NCBI RefSeq assembly: GCF_017591435.1
Contig: NC_059272.1
Coordinates: 4,314,292 to 4,378,291 of the forward strand
Origin: Portunus trituberculatus
Taxonomy: Eukaryota > Arthropoda > Malacostraca > Decapoda > Portunidae
Direction: 5' to 3'
DNA length: 64,000 nucleotides
Shown here: positions 10,606 to 22,257 of the stretch, piece by piece
Position numbering within the stretch: the stretch's first letter is position 1
Layout of the letters: every line of letters begins with the position of its first letter
Notes under the pieces: model-generated
Databases searched by the model: none
What the model saw: only the letters and a program-made list of their open reading frames with translations
Told to the model about the DNA's origin: nothing
Translations under genes and position numbers: made by a program

Positions 10606-13411
10606 ATGATGTATACAAACATAGATGGGATTTTATCTAGTAAATTAGAATTAAGAGATTACATAAAGAAAGAAGAACCAGATATTGTATGCCTGGTGGA
10701 AACAAAGTTAAATGAGGCAATAAAATAGACATAGATAAAAGGTATAATATATGGAGGAGAGACAGAGTGGGTAAAGGAGGAGGAGGAGTCATGATGATGT
10801 TAAGGAAGGAGATAGTGGTAAATCAAGTGGAGTTTGGGAAGGAAAATCAGAAATACTGTATGTTAAGATGCATATTAACAAAAGGAGTTAACAATCATTG
10901 GAACATATGTGCCACCAAAACAAACTCATGGACTAACCAAGAATATAGAGACATGATAGATGACACAATAAGGAGTCTTACAAGAATCATTAAGGAAAGG
11001 AGAAAAGTGATATTGATAGGAGATTTCAACTGTAAGGAGGTAGACTGGGAAAATTATGAAAGTGGTATGGGGAAGATGCCTGGGAGATAGATTCCTGAAC
11101 CTAATGATAGATAATTTGATGGTCCAAAGAGTAAAGGAAAACACAAGATTCAGAGGAAACGATGAGCCGGCAAGATTAGACCTAGTTTTTACAAGGGATA
11201 TACCAATTAACGATGATATAAGATACAAGTGCCCATTGGGAAAGAGTGACCATGTAATATTAGAGATGGATATAGAAGAAGGAAAGGAAGATAGAGATGA
11301 ATCATACAAAGGAGACCGATTAAATTACAGAAAGGCTGATATTGAGAATCTCAAGAACTATTTTAAAAACGTAAACTGGGAGGAGATGGAAAACTCATTA
11401 ACGGTTCAAGAGAAATATAACTTATTTTTGGAAATATACAAAACTGGGGTCAGGGAATATGTTCTGAAATATAGACCTAAAGAAGAAGGAAAGAAAGATT
11501 GGTTTAATGCAAGATGTGCTAGGGCAAAGGAGAAACGAGATGGAGCATGGAAAAGGTGGAGAAGAAACAGAAATCCAGAAAATAAGGAAAACTTCAAAAC
11601 AGCAAGAAATGAATATGCTAAGGTGAGAAAGGAAGAAGAAAAGAACTATGAAAAGGACATTGTCGAAAAATGTAAGGAACAACCAAAATTGTTCTACAGA
11701 TTCATAAATGGAAAAATAAGACAAAAAGAAACAATAGAAAGGTTAAAAGGAGAAAACGGAATGGTGGAAGACCCAAAAGTATGGCAGAACTGTTAAATAG
11801 TAAATTTCATGAGGTCTTTACTAAGGAATCCAAATTTGAAAGACCACAGGGTAATAGAGAGACTGTCTATATGAAAGAGATTAAAGTAACCAAGCTTGAA
11901 ATAAAAAGTTGATGACGGAATTGGATGAGGAAAAGGCAATGGGACCGGATGAAGTCTCAGGCAGAATACTGAAAGAATGTAGGGAAGAACTAGCAAGTCC
12001 AATATACAACATCATAAAATGCTCAATAGAAAATGGAACAGTGCCAGTGGAGTGGAAAAGAGCTGAGGTGGTTCCCATATATAAGAGCGGAAGGAAGGAA
12101 GAACCTTTAAATTACAGACCGGTATCACTAACTAGTGTAATATGCAAGATGTGTGAAAAGTAATAAAGAAGCAATGGATTGAGTTTCTTGAAGACAACAA
12201 AATATTATCAAATAGCCAATTTGGTTTTAGAAAAGGTCGGTCATGTGTGACAAATTTATTGAGTTTCTACTCTAGAATAGTTGATAAAGTACAAGAGAGA
12301 GAGGATGGGTTGACTGTATTTATTTAGATCTAAAAAAGGCTTTTGATAAAGTGCCACATGAAAGATTACTATGGAAGTTAGAGGAGAAGGGTGGCTTAAA
12401 AGGAAGCACATTGAGATGGATGAAGAATTACTTAAGGGGGAGAGAAATAAGGACGATAGTTAAAGATATGAAGTCCAAGTGGAGAACAGTAGACAGCGGA
12501 GTGCCACAGGGGTCAGTATTGGCACCAATACTTTTTCTCGTATATATAAATGACATGCCAGAGGGAGTGAACAGCTACATAAATCTGTTTATGGACGATG
12601 CGAAACTGTGCAGAGTCATTAAACAAAAAGAGGATTGTGAAATACTACAGGAAGACTTAAACAAGATCTGGAAATGGAGCAAAAAATGGGAGATGGAATT
12701 CAATGTGGACAAAAGCCATGTCATGGAAATGGGAAAAGTGAAAGACGACCAGTGGGAATCTATAAGATGGGAGATGGAGTAGAACTAGAAAAAGTAAAAA
12801 GGAAAAGGACTTGGGAGTGACAATGGAAGAAAATAATCAACCGGTAAGCCATATTGATAGAATTTTCAGAGAGACGATAATTTGCTAAGGAATATTGGAG
12901 TAGCATTTCACTATATGGACAAGGAAATGATGAAGAAATTGATAAGTACTAAAATAAGACCTAGATTGGAATATGCAGGAGTTGTGTGGACTCCCATAAA
13001 AAGAAACACATAAGAAAATTAGAGAGACTACAAAAATGGCTACAAGAATGGTTCCAGAATTTAAAGGGATGGCATATGAGGAGAGACTAAAGGCAATGGA
13101 TCTACCAACCTTGGAGCAGAGAAGAGAGAGAGGGATCTGATACAAGTTTATAAATTGATTAACGGAATGGATGAAGTGGATAATGAGAAACTGATCCTGA
13201 GAGAAGAATATGACTTTAGAAGCACAAGATTGCATAGTAAGAAACTAAGGAAGGGACGATGTCTGAGAGATGTTAAAAAATTTAGTTTCCCGCAAAGATG
13301 TGTTGAGACTTGGAACAGTTTGAGTGATGAAGTGGTGTCAGCAAAGAGTGTACATAGTTTTAAAGAAAAATTGGATAAGAGTAGATATGGAGACGGGACC
13401 ACACGAGCATA
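10606..13411 (+). pseudogene. LINE A ORF2 (endonuclease-reverse transcriptase), frameshifted
   Basis: Endonuclease begins MYTNIDGILSSKLELRDYIK and shows VILIGDFNCKEVDWE and CPLGKSDHVILEMDI. The RT domain has GPDEVSGRILKEC, LNYRPVSLTSVICK, FGFRKGRSC, YLDLKKAFDKVPHERLLW, SGVPQGSVLAPILF and INLFMDDAKLC. The catalytic box therefore reads FMDD rather than the usual FADD. The C-terminal part has IRPRLEYAGVVW and ends KSRYGDGTTRA. Frames change near 11085, 11790, 11910, 12160, 12310 and 12785. VPQGS and the short-repeat 3' end suggest the CR1/Jockey group; the clade is not certain. Confidence 0.75.
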
Positions 13412-13461
13412 AAGCCCAGGCCCTGTAAAACTACAACTAGGTAAATACACACACACACACG
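13412..13461 (+). repeat. LINE A 3' end with (AC)n tail
   Basis: GTAAAACTACAACTAGGTAA followed by ATACACACACAC. The same terminal text ends LINEs B, C and D, in antisense at 39.7, 35.3, 36.1, 42.3 and 44.1 kb. Confidence 0.85.
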
Positions 13462-14268
13462 AGGAGGAGAGAACTAGAGTAAAGGAATTGGTCACAGAGG
13501 CTAAGCAAAAAAACGATATGAGGACGGAAGAAGAAAAGGAGCAGTTTTACTGGAGAGTCAGGGACCTAAGGTTGAGAAAGAAATTTGTCAGGAGGTAAGC
13601 AAAATTTGTTATACTAATGTTAATGGATTGATGTCGAAAATGTTAGAGATTGAGGAGTTCCTAGCAAGAGTTAAGCCTGATATGTTAGTATTGTGTGAAA
13701 CAAAGTGGAAGGATGAGTGGAAAATACCGGATATTGGAAATGGATATTATGATATATGGTTGAAAAACAGATGTGGTAAGGGAGGAGGAGTGATGATATT
13801 AAAGAGGAAAAGTGTTAGAGTGGACAAAGTGGAAACAAGTAAAAACAAGTCTGAGATTGTGCAGGTTGAAGTGAAAAATGGTAATGGGAAGTAAATGCTA
13901 TATGTAGGGGTTTACGTACCACCACTGACGAATGCATGGACAAGAAATGAGCATGAGACTTTGTTGGAAGTTACAGTAAATGAGATGGAAAAGATTGTAT
14001 CACAAGACAAGGATGTATTAGTCATTGGAGATTTTAATTGCAAAGAAATAAATTGGGAGGAAGGGACTTTTCAAGGAGGAGAGAATTCATGGAGTAACAA
14101 ACTGATGAATTGGGCTATTGATAATCTAATGACTCAATGGATTGACTGTGAAACTAAAATAAGCGGGAGGATAAACCATCCAGATTGGACTTGTTGTTCA
14201 CCAGTGACAAAGAGATCATAGAAAAAATTAATCATGAATGTCAATCAGGAAAAAGTGATCACATACTA
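13462..14268 (+). pseudogene. LINE B, 5' part (ORF1 end and endonuclease)
   Basis: Begins in the C-terminal end of ORF1 (KELVTEAKQKNDMRTEEEKE to FVRR), then ORF2 starts CYTNVNGLMSKMLEIEEFLA. Endonuclease motifs: LCETKWKDEW, LVIGDFNCKEINWEE. A stop at 13892-13894 (GNGK*) and a frame change near 14190 break it. The frame is interrupted at QSGKSDHI by the fold-back element and resumes at 15793 with EISLSTEILKID. Confidence 0.72.
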
Positions 14269-15790
14269 TAGTCTGTTCACTTTAGTCTGAGCCGTGAAGC
14301 CAAGCCTCATTTGAAAGGAGGCCGCTGATTGGCTGGCCCCCTCTCTCACTCACATTGTGTTGAAAGGCTGCGTCATGAATGCTTTGTGGTACATGCTTTT
14401 GTTTTATTCGTTATATCTCATCTTATACACATAACAGACAGTTTCTGTTGGTACCATTACACTTAACAGTAAATGCAAAAGCTTTGATACTCAGGGAAAA
14501 ACAATTAATAAGCAACTATAAAGAAGTTTTAGCGAGTTGAAGTGGAAAACTTTTCGCGACATCTTTATAACAGGTTTACTTATCATCATATCCTTTGGAT
14601 ATATTTAAAGGAATGCTGTTATAAATGATTGCATTTCATAAAAGAATGTCTCCTGAACGGTATGCAACTTCCAAATTATAGTTAAAAGATAATGTGAAAA
14701 TAGAGAATTATTTATGGGAAAGTATGACTCGTGAGGAAGGGCGCGGCAGAGTGCCGCCAGTCAAGACACACTGCTGGTTCACCTTGATCCAGTTATAACT
14801 GGATTAGCCCCACTGAGACTCCTCCGTGCCCTTCCTCGCGAGTCATACTTTCCCATAAATAATACTCTATTTTGCTTACATTATCTTCTAACTATAATTT
14901 GATAGTTGCATTACCTTCAGGAGACATCCCTTGATGAAATGCAATAGTTTAAAGCAGTATTCCTTATAATATATACACAGAAAATAATGATAAATAAACT
15001 GTGTTATAAAGTTATCGCAATGCAGCCTTCACTTCAACTCGTCAAAACTTCTTTATTGTTGCATATTGCTATTTTTTCCTTGAGTATCGAAAGTTCTGCA
15101 TTCACTGCTCAGGCTAAAGGTACCAACAGAAATTATCTGTCATGTGCATGAGACAAGATATAAGGAATAAAACATAAACATGTACCACGAGAGCCATCAG
15201 TTCACAGCCTCTCAACACAGTGAGCTGGGAGCGTGCCAGCCAATCAGCTCTCGCCTTACCTCCATCCTCACCTCCTGGATACAGTATCGTGTCGTGCTAC
15301 CCACCGTCACTTGCTCGTCACCGCCAGTGACACCGTCTCATAAATAATTATGTAATTCGCTTACATTATCTTTTAACTATAATTTGGAAGTTGCATACCA
15401 TTCAGGAGACATTCTTTTATGAAATGCAATAATTTATAACAGCATTCCTTTAAATATATCCAAAGGATATAATGATAAGTAAACCATGTTATAAAGATGT
15501 CGCAAAAGATTTTCCACTTCTACTCGCTAAAACTTCTTTATAGTTGCTTATTAATTGTTTTTCCCCGAGTATCAAAGCTTCTACATTTACTGTTAAGTGT
15601 AACGGTACCAACAGAAACTGTCTGTTATGTGTATAAGATGAGATATAACGAATAAAACAAAAGCATGTACCACAAAGCATTTATGACGCAGCCTTTCAAC
15701 ACAACGTGAGTGAGAGAGGGGGCCAGCCAATCAGCGGCCTCCTTTCAAATGAGGCTCGGCTTCACGGCTCAGATTAAAGTGAACAGACTA
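14269..15790 (+). mobile_element. Fold-back DNA transposon with ~440-bp inverted arms
   Basis: Termini TAGTCTGTTCACTTTA and the reverse complement at 15790, with TA duplicated outside (14267-14268, 15791-15792). Removing the element and one TA restores the LINE B frame (DHILVEI). The left arm 14269-14715 pairs with the right arm about 15345-15790 at high identity. Between them lies a third, more diverged inverted copy (about 14860-15265) and a small hairpin at 14716-14850 (TTTATGGGAAAGTATGACTC and its complement). No transposase; TA target points to a Tc1/mariner-like mobiliser, by inference. Confidence 0.82.
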
Positions 15791-15792
15791 TA

Positions 15793-17719
15793 GTTGAAAT
15801 AAGTCTGAGTACAGAAATATTAAAAATAGACGAGGGGTACAAAATAGAAAGATATAGATATAATAAAGCAAATTATGAAGAAATAAGGAGATACTCTGAG
15901 ACTATGAGCTGGAAATGTTTTGAAGATGAAAAGGATTTGCAGGAGAAATGGAACAAGTTTATCAAGATATATAATACTGCAGTGGAGAAGTATGTACCGA
16001 AGGGAAGAGTAAACTCTAAAAAAGGGAAGGAGTGGTACAATGCTATATGTGAAAGGGCTAGACAGTGCAAGACTAATGCATGGAATAGATGGAGGAAAAT
16101 GCAAACGCAAAGTAGACAGAAAGATTATGTTGATGCTAGAAATGAATGTGTGAGGATTATGAGGGTTGAAAAACAGAACTATGAGAAGGATATAATGGGC
16201 AAAGGTAAAAGTAACCCAAAACTGTTTTATAGACATATAAATGGAAAAATGAAGAAACGAGAGGGTATAACTGGCCTGAGGGTTGATGGAAAACTATAAG
16301 AAGTACAAGAAATGGCTGAGGTGATGAATGAAAGGTTTCAAAGAGTCTTTACTGAAGAAGGAGACTTTGACTTAGCAGATAATTAATGAAATGGATGGAT
16401 ATAAACTAATTGGAGTAGAGGTAAATCAGGAGGATGTTATGAGACTGGTGGAGAATCTAGATGTAAATAAGGCACCTGGTCCAGATGGAATTTCAAAATG
16501 GATACTGAAAGAATGTAGGAAACAGTTGGCAGAGAAGATTCATAGCCTGGTGAAGACATCATTGTTGCAAGGGAAAGTACCGAAGGACTGGAAAAGAGCA
16601 AACATTGTACCTATACATAAAGGTGGTAGTAGGGAAGACCCTTTAAATTATAGACCAGTATCACTGACGAGTTTAGTGGGGAAGCTATGTAAGAAAATTA
16701 TTAAAGATGCCTGGATGGAACATCTAGAAAGCAGCATTGTGTTGACAAACTGTCAGTTTGGTTTCAGAAGAGGAAGGTCATGCTCCTCAAATTTGTTGTT
16801 GTTTTATTCAAAAGTAATAGATGTTGTACAGGAAAGGGATGGTTGGGTAGACAGTGTCTACCTAGATTTAGAAAAAGCTTTTGACAAGGTACCACACAAA
16901 AGGCTACTATGGAAGATTAAGAACAATGGGGGAGTTGGAGGACAATTATTGGAATGGATGAAGGATTACCTTAATGAGAGGAAAATGAGAACAATGATAA
17001 GAAATAGTAGTTCTTCCTAGCTAAAGGTCACTAGTGGAGTACCTCAAGGGTTGGTGTTGGGACCAGTCATGTTTGGCATCTATGTGAATGACCTGCCTCA
17101 AGGAATTGAGTGTCATATCAATTTGTTTGCGGATGATGCCAAGATAATGAGGAGAGTGAAAAATGTAAATGACTGTATGAAACTGCAAGAGGACCTTGAT
17201 AAAATTGGTAGATGGAGTAGAACTTGGCAAATGGAATTCAATCTGAATAAGTGAAAAGTCATGGAATTTGGAAAAAGTAAATGGCAATTACAAATTGGAA
17301 AATTTTTGTTTGGAAAGGTCTAAAGAGGAAGTGGATTTAGGGGTGACAATTACAGAGGGCTTAGCCCCAGACAGGCATATAAATAAAATCACAGGAGAAG
17401 TAACAAATCTGCTGAGGAGAATTAAAATGGCTTTCTCATATTTGGATGCTGATATGATGAAATGGTTAATTAGTTCTATGATAAGACCAAGACTGGAGTA
17501 TGCGGCGATTGTGTGGTCCCCTCACACTAAGAAGAATATTAGAAAATTGGAGAGGGTGCAAAGGGCAGCCACAAAGTTAGTATCGGAACTGAAGGATTTG
17601 ACTTACAAGGAGCGGTTGAGAAACTGGAAATTCCAACACTTGAAAGTAGGAGAGAAAGGGGAGACTTGATAGGTATTTATAAAATAGTGAATAACCTGGA
17701 TAAAGTGGATGGTAACTTT
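15793..17719 (+). pseudogene. LINE B, reverse transcriptase part
   Basis: Continues ORF2 after the fold-back element. Motifs: KAPGPDGISKWILKEC, LNYRPVSLTSLVGKLC, FGFRRGRSCSSNLL, YLDLEKAFDKVPHKRLLW, SGVPQGLVLGPVMF, INLFADDAKIM (intact FADD box), IRPRLEYAAIVWSPHTKKN. Breaks occur at 16298-16300, 16383, 17018-17020 (stop before LKVTSGVPQ), 17252 and about 17620. It is a relative of LINE A, clearly diverged in sequence. Confidence 0.78.
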
Positions 17720-17723
17720 TTAA

Positions 17724-18345
17724 CCCCTTCAATACGGTGACACCTATGTAGGCGTCATGAAGCCCCAGTAGCATATACGGTGATGCCTATGTAGGCGTCG
17801 TGAAGCCCCAGTAGCATATACGGTGACACCTACGTAGACGTCATATTTCTTTTCTGAGCTTTCTTCAGTTCAGTTGTCCCATATAGTGCGTTGGATACCA
17901 ACTACACACGCCGTATGCTGTCCTTGAAATCCTAGTGCTCCTCCCACCATCCTTGTCTCCACCAATCACTAAAGATAAGCTACATGCGTCCTGCCTTGTG
18001 TCTAAAATTACCCAATGGCATAGACTGTTCCCATCTCTCTCTCTCTCTCTCTCTCTCTCCTTTCATTTCCTCTCCTTCCTCCCTCCCCCTCTTCCTCTTG
18101 AAAGATAAGCTACATGCGTCCCGCTTGTGTCTAAAATATTAGCAAATCTCTCTCTCTCTCTCTTTCTCCGAAGAGAGAAGCATCCACTTTCCTCTTCGAA
18201 GGCGATATACTGACTAAAAAATAGCAGCATAATACACAAAGACGACAAGTATAACAAGCTTGCATGAGTTTCACGCGCTCGGGCGCGCGGCACTACTGCC
18301 CATATATCATACAGGCGAGCTTTTTTAACATCCGGCGCGAAGGGG
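17724..18345 (+). mobile_element. piggyBac-type non-autonomous element 1
   Basis: CCCCTTCAATACGG at the left and CCGGCGCGAAGGGG at the right, flanked by TTAA at 17720-17723 and 18346-18349. Excising it to a single TTAA restores LINE B in frame (DGNFLNLETRTTRG), which proves the boundaries. The left part has tandem units with TAGGCGTC and GAAGCCCCAGTAGCATATAC. No ORF of a transposase. TTAA target and CCC/GGG ends are hallmarks of piggyBac. Confidence 0.85.
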
Positions 18346-18599
18346 TTAAACCTGGAAACAAGGACTACAAGGGGACATGGGAAGAAATTGAAGGTGCAGT
18401 GTATAAGAGACATTAAGAAGTACAGTTTCCCTCATAGAGCTGTGGGCACCTGGAATGGATTAGATATAGACATCGTAAATGCAGTCAGTGTTCACAGTTT
18501 CAAAGCTAAGCTGGACAAAACAAGGTATAAAGACGGGTCAATATGAGCTTGCTCCCCTCCTGTAAACTACAACTAGGTAACTACAACCAGGTAAATACA
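18346..18599 (+). pseudogene. LINE B, 3' end
   Basis: ORF2 end: RTTRGHGKKLKVQCIRDIKK, YSFPHRAVGTWNGLD, HSFKAKLDKTRYKDGSI then stop. After it CTACAACTAGGTAACTACAA and ACCAGGTAAATACACAC, the LINE B tail. Confidence 0.75.
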
Positions 18600-18651
18600 C
18601 ACGAGCATAAAGCCCAGGCCCTGTAAAACTACAACTAGGTAAAATACACAC
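18600..18651 (+). mobile_element. LINE A-type 3' tail fragment abutting exon 7
   Basis: ACGAGCATAAAGCCCAGGCC ... ACAACTAGGTAAAATACACAC matches the end of LINE A (13405-13455). It stops exactly at the exon 7 boundary, so in antisense it contributes the first intron bases GTGTGTATTTTACCTAG of the host gene. Confidence 0.8.
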
Positions 18652-18811
18652 CTTGTTCATCTCCTCTAGGAGGATCTTGGTGAAGCCCTTGAGAGTGTTG
18701 AGGGTGAAGTGTGGCACCATCACAGCCAGCACCTTGTGTCCCGTCAGCTGGTCAAACCTCACACTGCCTGGTGGGGTGACCAGCACACTCACCACTGCCA
18801 GCTGCAGCTCA
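18652..18811 (-). CDS. MYBBP1A: MYBBP1A-like exon 7
   Basis: Exon of 160 bp: acceptor TTTTTTCACTAG (AG at 18812-18813), donor AACAAG|GTGTGT (GT at 18650-18651). It completes a Gly codon from exon 6 and encodes ELQLAVVSVLVTPPGSVRFD through FTKILLEEMNK. This matches the human MYBBP1A ERQLAVLVAFSSVTNQG region closely. The donor lies in a LINE 3' tail, and piggyBac-type elements stand about 300 bp to the left and 130 bp to the right. Confidence 0.85.
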
Positions 18812-18847
18812 CTAGTGAAAAAATAAAGCAATGTCATACATATTAAA

Positions 18848-18937
18848 GATGTACCAGAGTATCAGCATCGGTAGTATCTGCTATTTTAGGAGTATCAGTA
18901 TCAGTATAGGCTGATTTTCTGCTGATACTACCAATAC
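18848..18937 (+). repeat. hAT-like subterminal fragment (ATCAGT-rich)
   Basis: GATGTACCAGAGTATCAGCATC followed by TATCAGTATCAGTATAGG resembles the ends of the repeats at 28555-29133 and 34979-35320. Confidence 0.4.
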
Positions 18938-18941
18938 TTAA

Positions 18942-19345
18942 CCCCTTCAATACGGTGACGCCTATGTGGGCGTCATGAAGCCCCAGTAGCAAATACGGTG
19001 ACGCATATTTCTTTTCTGAGCTTTCTTCAGTTCAGTTGTCCCGTATAGTGTGTTGGATACCAACTACACATGCCGTATGCTGTCCTTGAAATCCTAATGC
19101 TCCTCCCACCATCCTTGTCTCCACCAATCACTAAAGATAAGCTACATGCATCCCACCTTGTGTCTAAAATTACCTAATGGCATAGACTGTTCCCATCTCT
19201 CTCTCTCTCTCTCCATTCCCTCCCTCCCCATCTCCCTTTCCTCACTCCCACTCTACCTCTCGAAAGATAAATTACATGCGTCCCGCCTTGTAACATTCAT
19301 GAAAACACACACACACACACACAAATACAAAAACAACAAATTTTC

Positions 19346-19398
<53 letters not shown>

Positions 19399-19669
19399 TC
19401 TCCTCCTCTTCCTCTCGAAAGATAAGCTACATGCGTTCCGCTTGTGTCTAAAATATCAGCAAATGTCACACTCTCTCTCTCTCTCTCTCTTTCTCCGAAG
19501 AGAGAAGCGTCCACTTTCCTCTTCGAAGGCGATATAGTGACTAAAAAATAGCAGCATAATACACAAAGACAAGTATGACAAGCTTGCACGAGTTTCCCGT
19601 GCTCGGGTGCGCGGCACTACCACCCGTATATCATACAGGCGTGCTTTTTTAACATCCGGCGCGAAGGGG
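18942..19669 (+). mobile_element. piggyBac-type non-autonomous element 2
   Basis: Same family and same orientation as element 1: CCCCTTCAATACGG ... CCGGCGCGAAGGGG, with TTAA at 18938-18941 and 19670-19673. Longer because of expanded (AC)n and (CT)n tracts (19307-19321, 19350-19393) and a partial internal duplication of the AAGATAAGCTACATGCGT text. Confidence 0.87.
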
Positions 19670-20358
19670 TTAAAAAAGGAAATTATTTCACCATGTACAG
19701 GCAACCCCGCTGTATCACGCAAGCCGACAGACTTTTGAATACACCAGCGCCCTCTCATGGACAAGACGCGCACAACTCACTCCCCTACCCTTCCCTGCTG
19801 TTATCGCCGTGGCGCAGAAACAAAGCATGCGTAATTTTAAGGTACAGGCAACCCCCGCTTAACGAAGGTTCACACAACGAAATTTCGCTACAACGAAGGT
19901 TTTATTTTACTACCATCTAAGGCCTGCCTCAGGAATAATCCTGGGACCCCTATAGAATAAAGATCAAGATCAAGATCAAGCCTCTCGTGGACAACACGCG
20001 CAACATTCACTCCCCAGTCAAAACATAACAGCATCAGCAGCAGCTTGTCTTCCCTAGCTCAACTTACCACCAAAATGCCCTGCAATTGGCCTAGTTAACC
20101 AGAAAGTCTCTTAACTAGATATTATTCACAGGAGATTAAAATATTTTTACCTGTCTAATGACCTGGACGGGAAAAATGGTACACCTAAAATTGTCAGAAC
20201 ACAGTTTGAATACTGATAATTATTTTCTCTGTGTTATTCTGAATACAATGATGTACTTTCCAGCTCGATATGACGTCTGAGAGTTTAGTTATTGTTTTAT
20301 CAAAGTTTCCTCCTCCGAGACGGTGTGACCAGTCAAGAGGAAACAGCCCGGAGAGCGA

Positions 20359-20681
<323 letters not shown>

Positions 20682-20723
20682 AAGTGTTGATGTGTGTAGG
20701 CCCGCGTGTGTGACTCAGATGAG

Positions 20724-21369
20724 TTACCTCAAAGCTTTTCTCGAATGACTCATAAGAAGCGTGACGGCTATGAACGTCAGGAGTTCATTTCTTGTGATGT
20801 TTTTCCACTCTTTCTCGTGAGAGCTATGGGGCACATCATCATCATCTGCTGTTTCTTCATCATGAAAAGTGTTGCTCTCACTCACTATATGGTCCAAGAA
20901 AGCATCACTGAGAAACGCCATGAAATAGTCACAATTGTGTTGCACAGGAGGGAATTCAGCTGTTATGCCAGGAGACACAGATAAATCAGGCATAACTGGG
21001 AAAAATCATCATTGAATTCCCTCCATTGAAAGACAGGTCGGGGTCTCGCGCCACCTCTGCCACGCCCCCTTGATCGTCTCCCCAGAACGCGAGGAGCACG
21101 CGCATGCCTCGTCTCCTAGAAACACTCTGTGTCCTTGACACATTATCTGGAGTCTGTTCTTCATCATTATTGCCTTCACTGTCACTTATACTGTGTAAGA
21201 GTCTCTGTCTCTCTGTCTGTTCTCCTGAGAAAGCAGGTGAATGATGCTCTACATCCGTGTCCTCACTACTAGTCTCTTCACTTTCCCCAGTTTCTTCTTC
21301 TATATATTCACTGTCACTTTCTTCTAGCTCAGAACCACTGCTAAGTAAAAGGGTTCTGCCTTGCTCCAT
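20724..21369 (-). pseudogene. piggyBac transposase, N-terminal part, frameshifted and truncated
   Basis: Starts ATG at 21367-21369: MEQGRTLLLSSGSELEESDS, a Ser/Asp/Glu-rich N-terminal region of about 110 residues, then DPDLSFNGGN. A one-base shift near 20990 leads to SPGITAEFPPVQHNCDYFMA, FLSDAFLDHIVSESNTF and TRNELLTFIAVTLLM. The last block is the beginning of the DDE_Tnp_1_7 (PGBD) domain, with the YF..FL.D..LDHIV.E.N signature. The frame ends at about 20724 before any catalytic Asp, next to microsatellites. Confidence 0.72.
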
Positions 21370-21669
21370 GGTGATTTACAATCTGACCCGATCCTTCGCT
21401 GTTATCACTGACCTTTCTACCCAGCGTCACCGGAGTTGCCAAGTGTCGCCCATAAAACGGGAAAACAGTTCAGTTACCTCTAAAATTAGGAGCTCTTGTG
21501 GAAACACTTGTGTGGTAAAAGATGCCAGATACTTCTACTCACCATCCGCCTCAAGAGAGCGCGCGAGAGACTTAAAATTACGCCGGGAAAAATCTTGATT
21601 ACTGGGACGAATCCCGTCACTTCGGACGTTCTGACGCAAACGTTTATATACGACCGCCGGAAGTTAAGG
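21370..21669 (-). mobile_element. piggyBac 5' UTR and terminus
   Basis: From the transposase start to GGG followed by TTAA at 21670-21673. The TTAA is the one found intact in the other Tigger copies (CTCTATTAAGAAGG), so the element inserted there. The opposite terminus was not identified. Confidence 0.55.
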
Positions 21670-22257
21670 GTTAAGAAGGCTGGTGAGACCGTATCTTCCT
21701 TGCAAGCTAAAAGAACCACCTGAACTCGTGACTCTACAATGGAGAAAATGGAAAGCCTTGTGAAAATGTGGTACATAAGTTTTGTATGCAGTACCATGAT
21801 GCGCACTTTGTTTACATTCCACAGGTTGCCGGTTAGTGTCTTTCCCGTTTCACTCTTCCTGCCTTCATAAAGTTAAGATCATCAACATTATAAAGTTACA
21901 TACATACATACATTAGTGTACATTATAATGACTTAAATTAAACTACCTAAATGTTTAACTTCATAATTTTTACTTTCATTAAACCTTTTACTGTACTATG
22001 ATGCACTCTCGCTTTGCTTACTCTCAATGGAAGTTCAAATCAGGGGTTAAACTTGTTATAATCGGTTCGCTTAACGAAGTTTCGCTTAACGAAGTGTTTT
22101 TTTTAGGAATGTAACCACTTCGTTAAACGGGGGTTGCCTGTACTGGATTAAGAGTAAAATGTGGAGCAGCATCATAAGGATAGTACATAATGAGTACATA
22201 TAGGAGTAAAGGTGAGAAGTATACATCACATGTGTTTACAAAACTGTCAGCCGTTAA

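Noticed and set aside
17701..17850. Tandem TAGGCGTC-type units as a CRISPR-like array
   Set aside because: Only three irregular units of about 57 bp without distinct spacers, located inside a piggyBac-type element of an animal genome.
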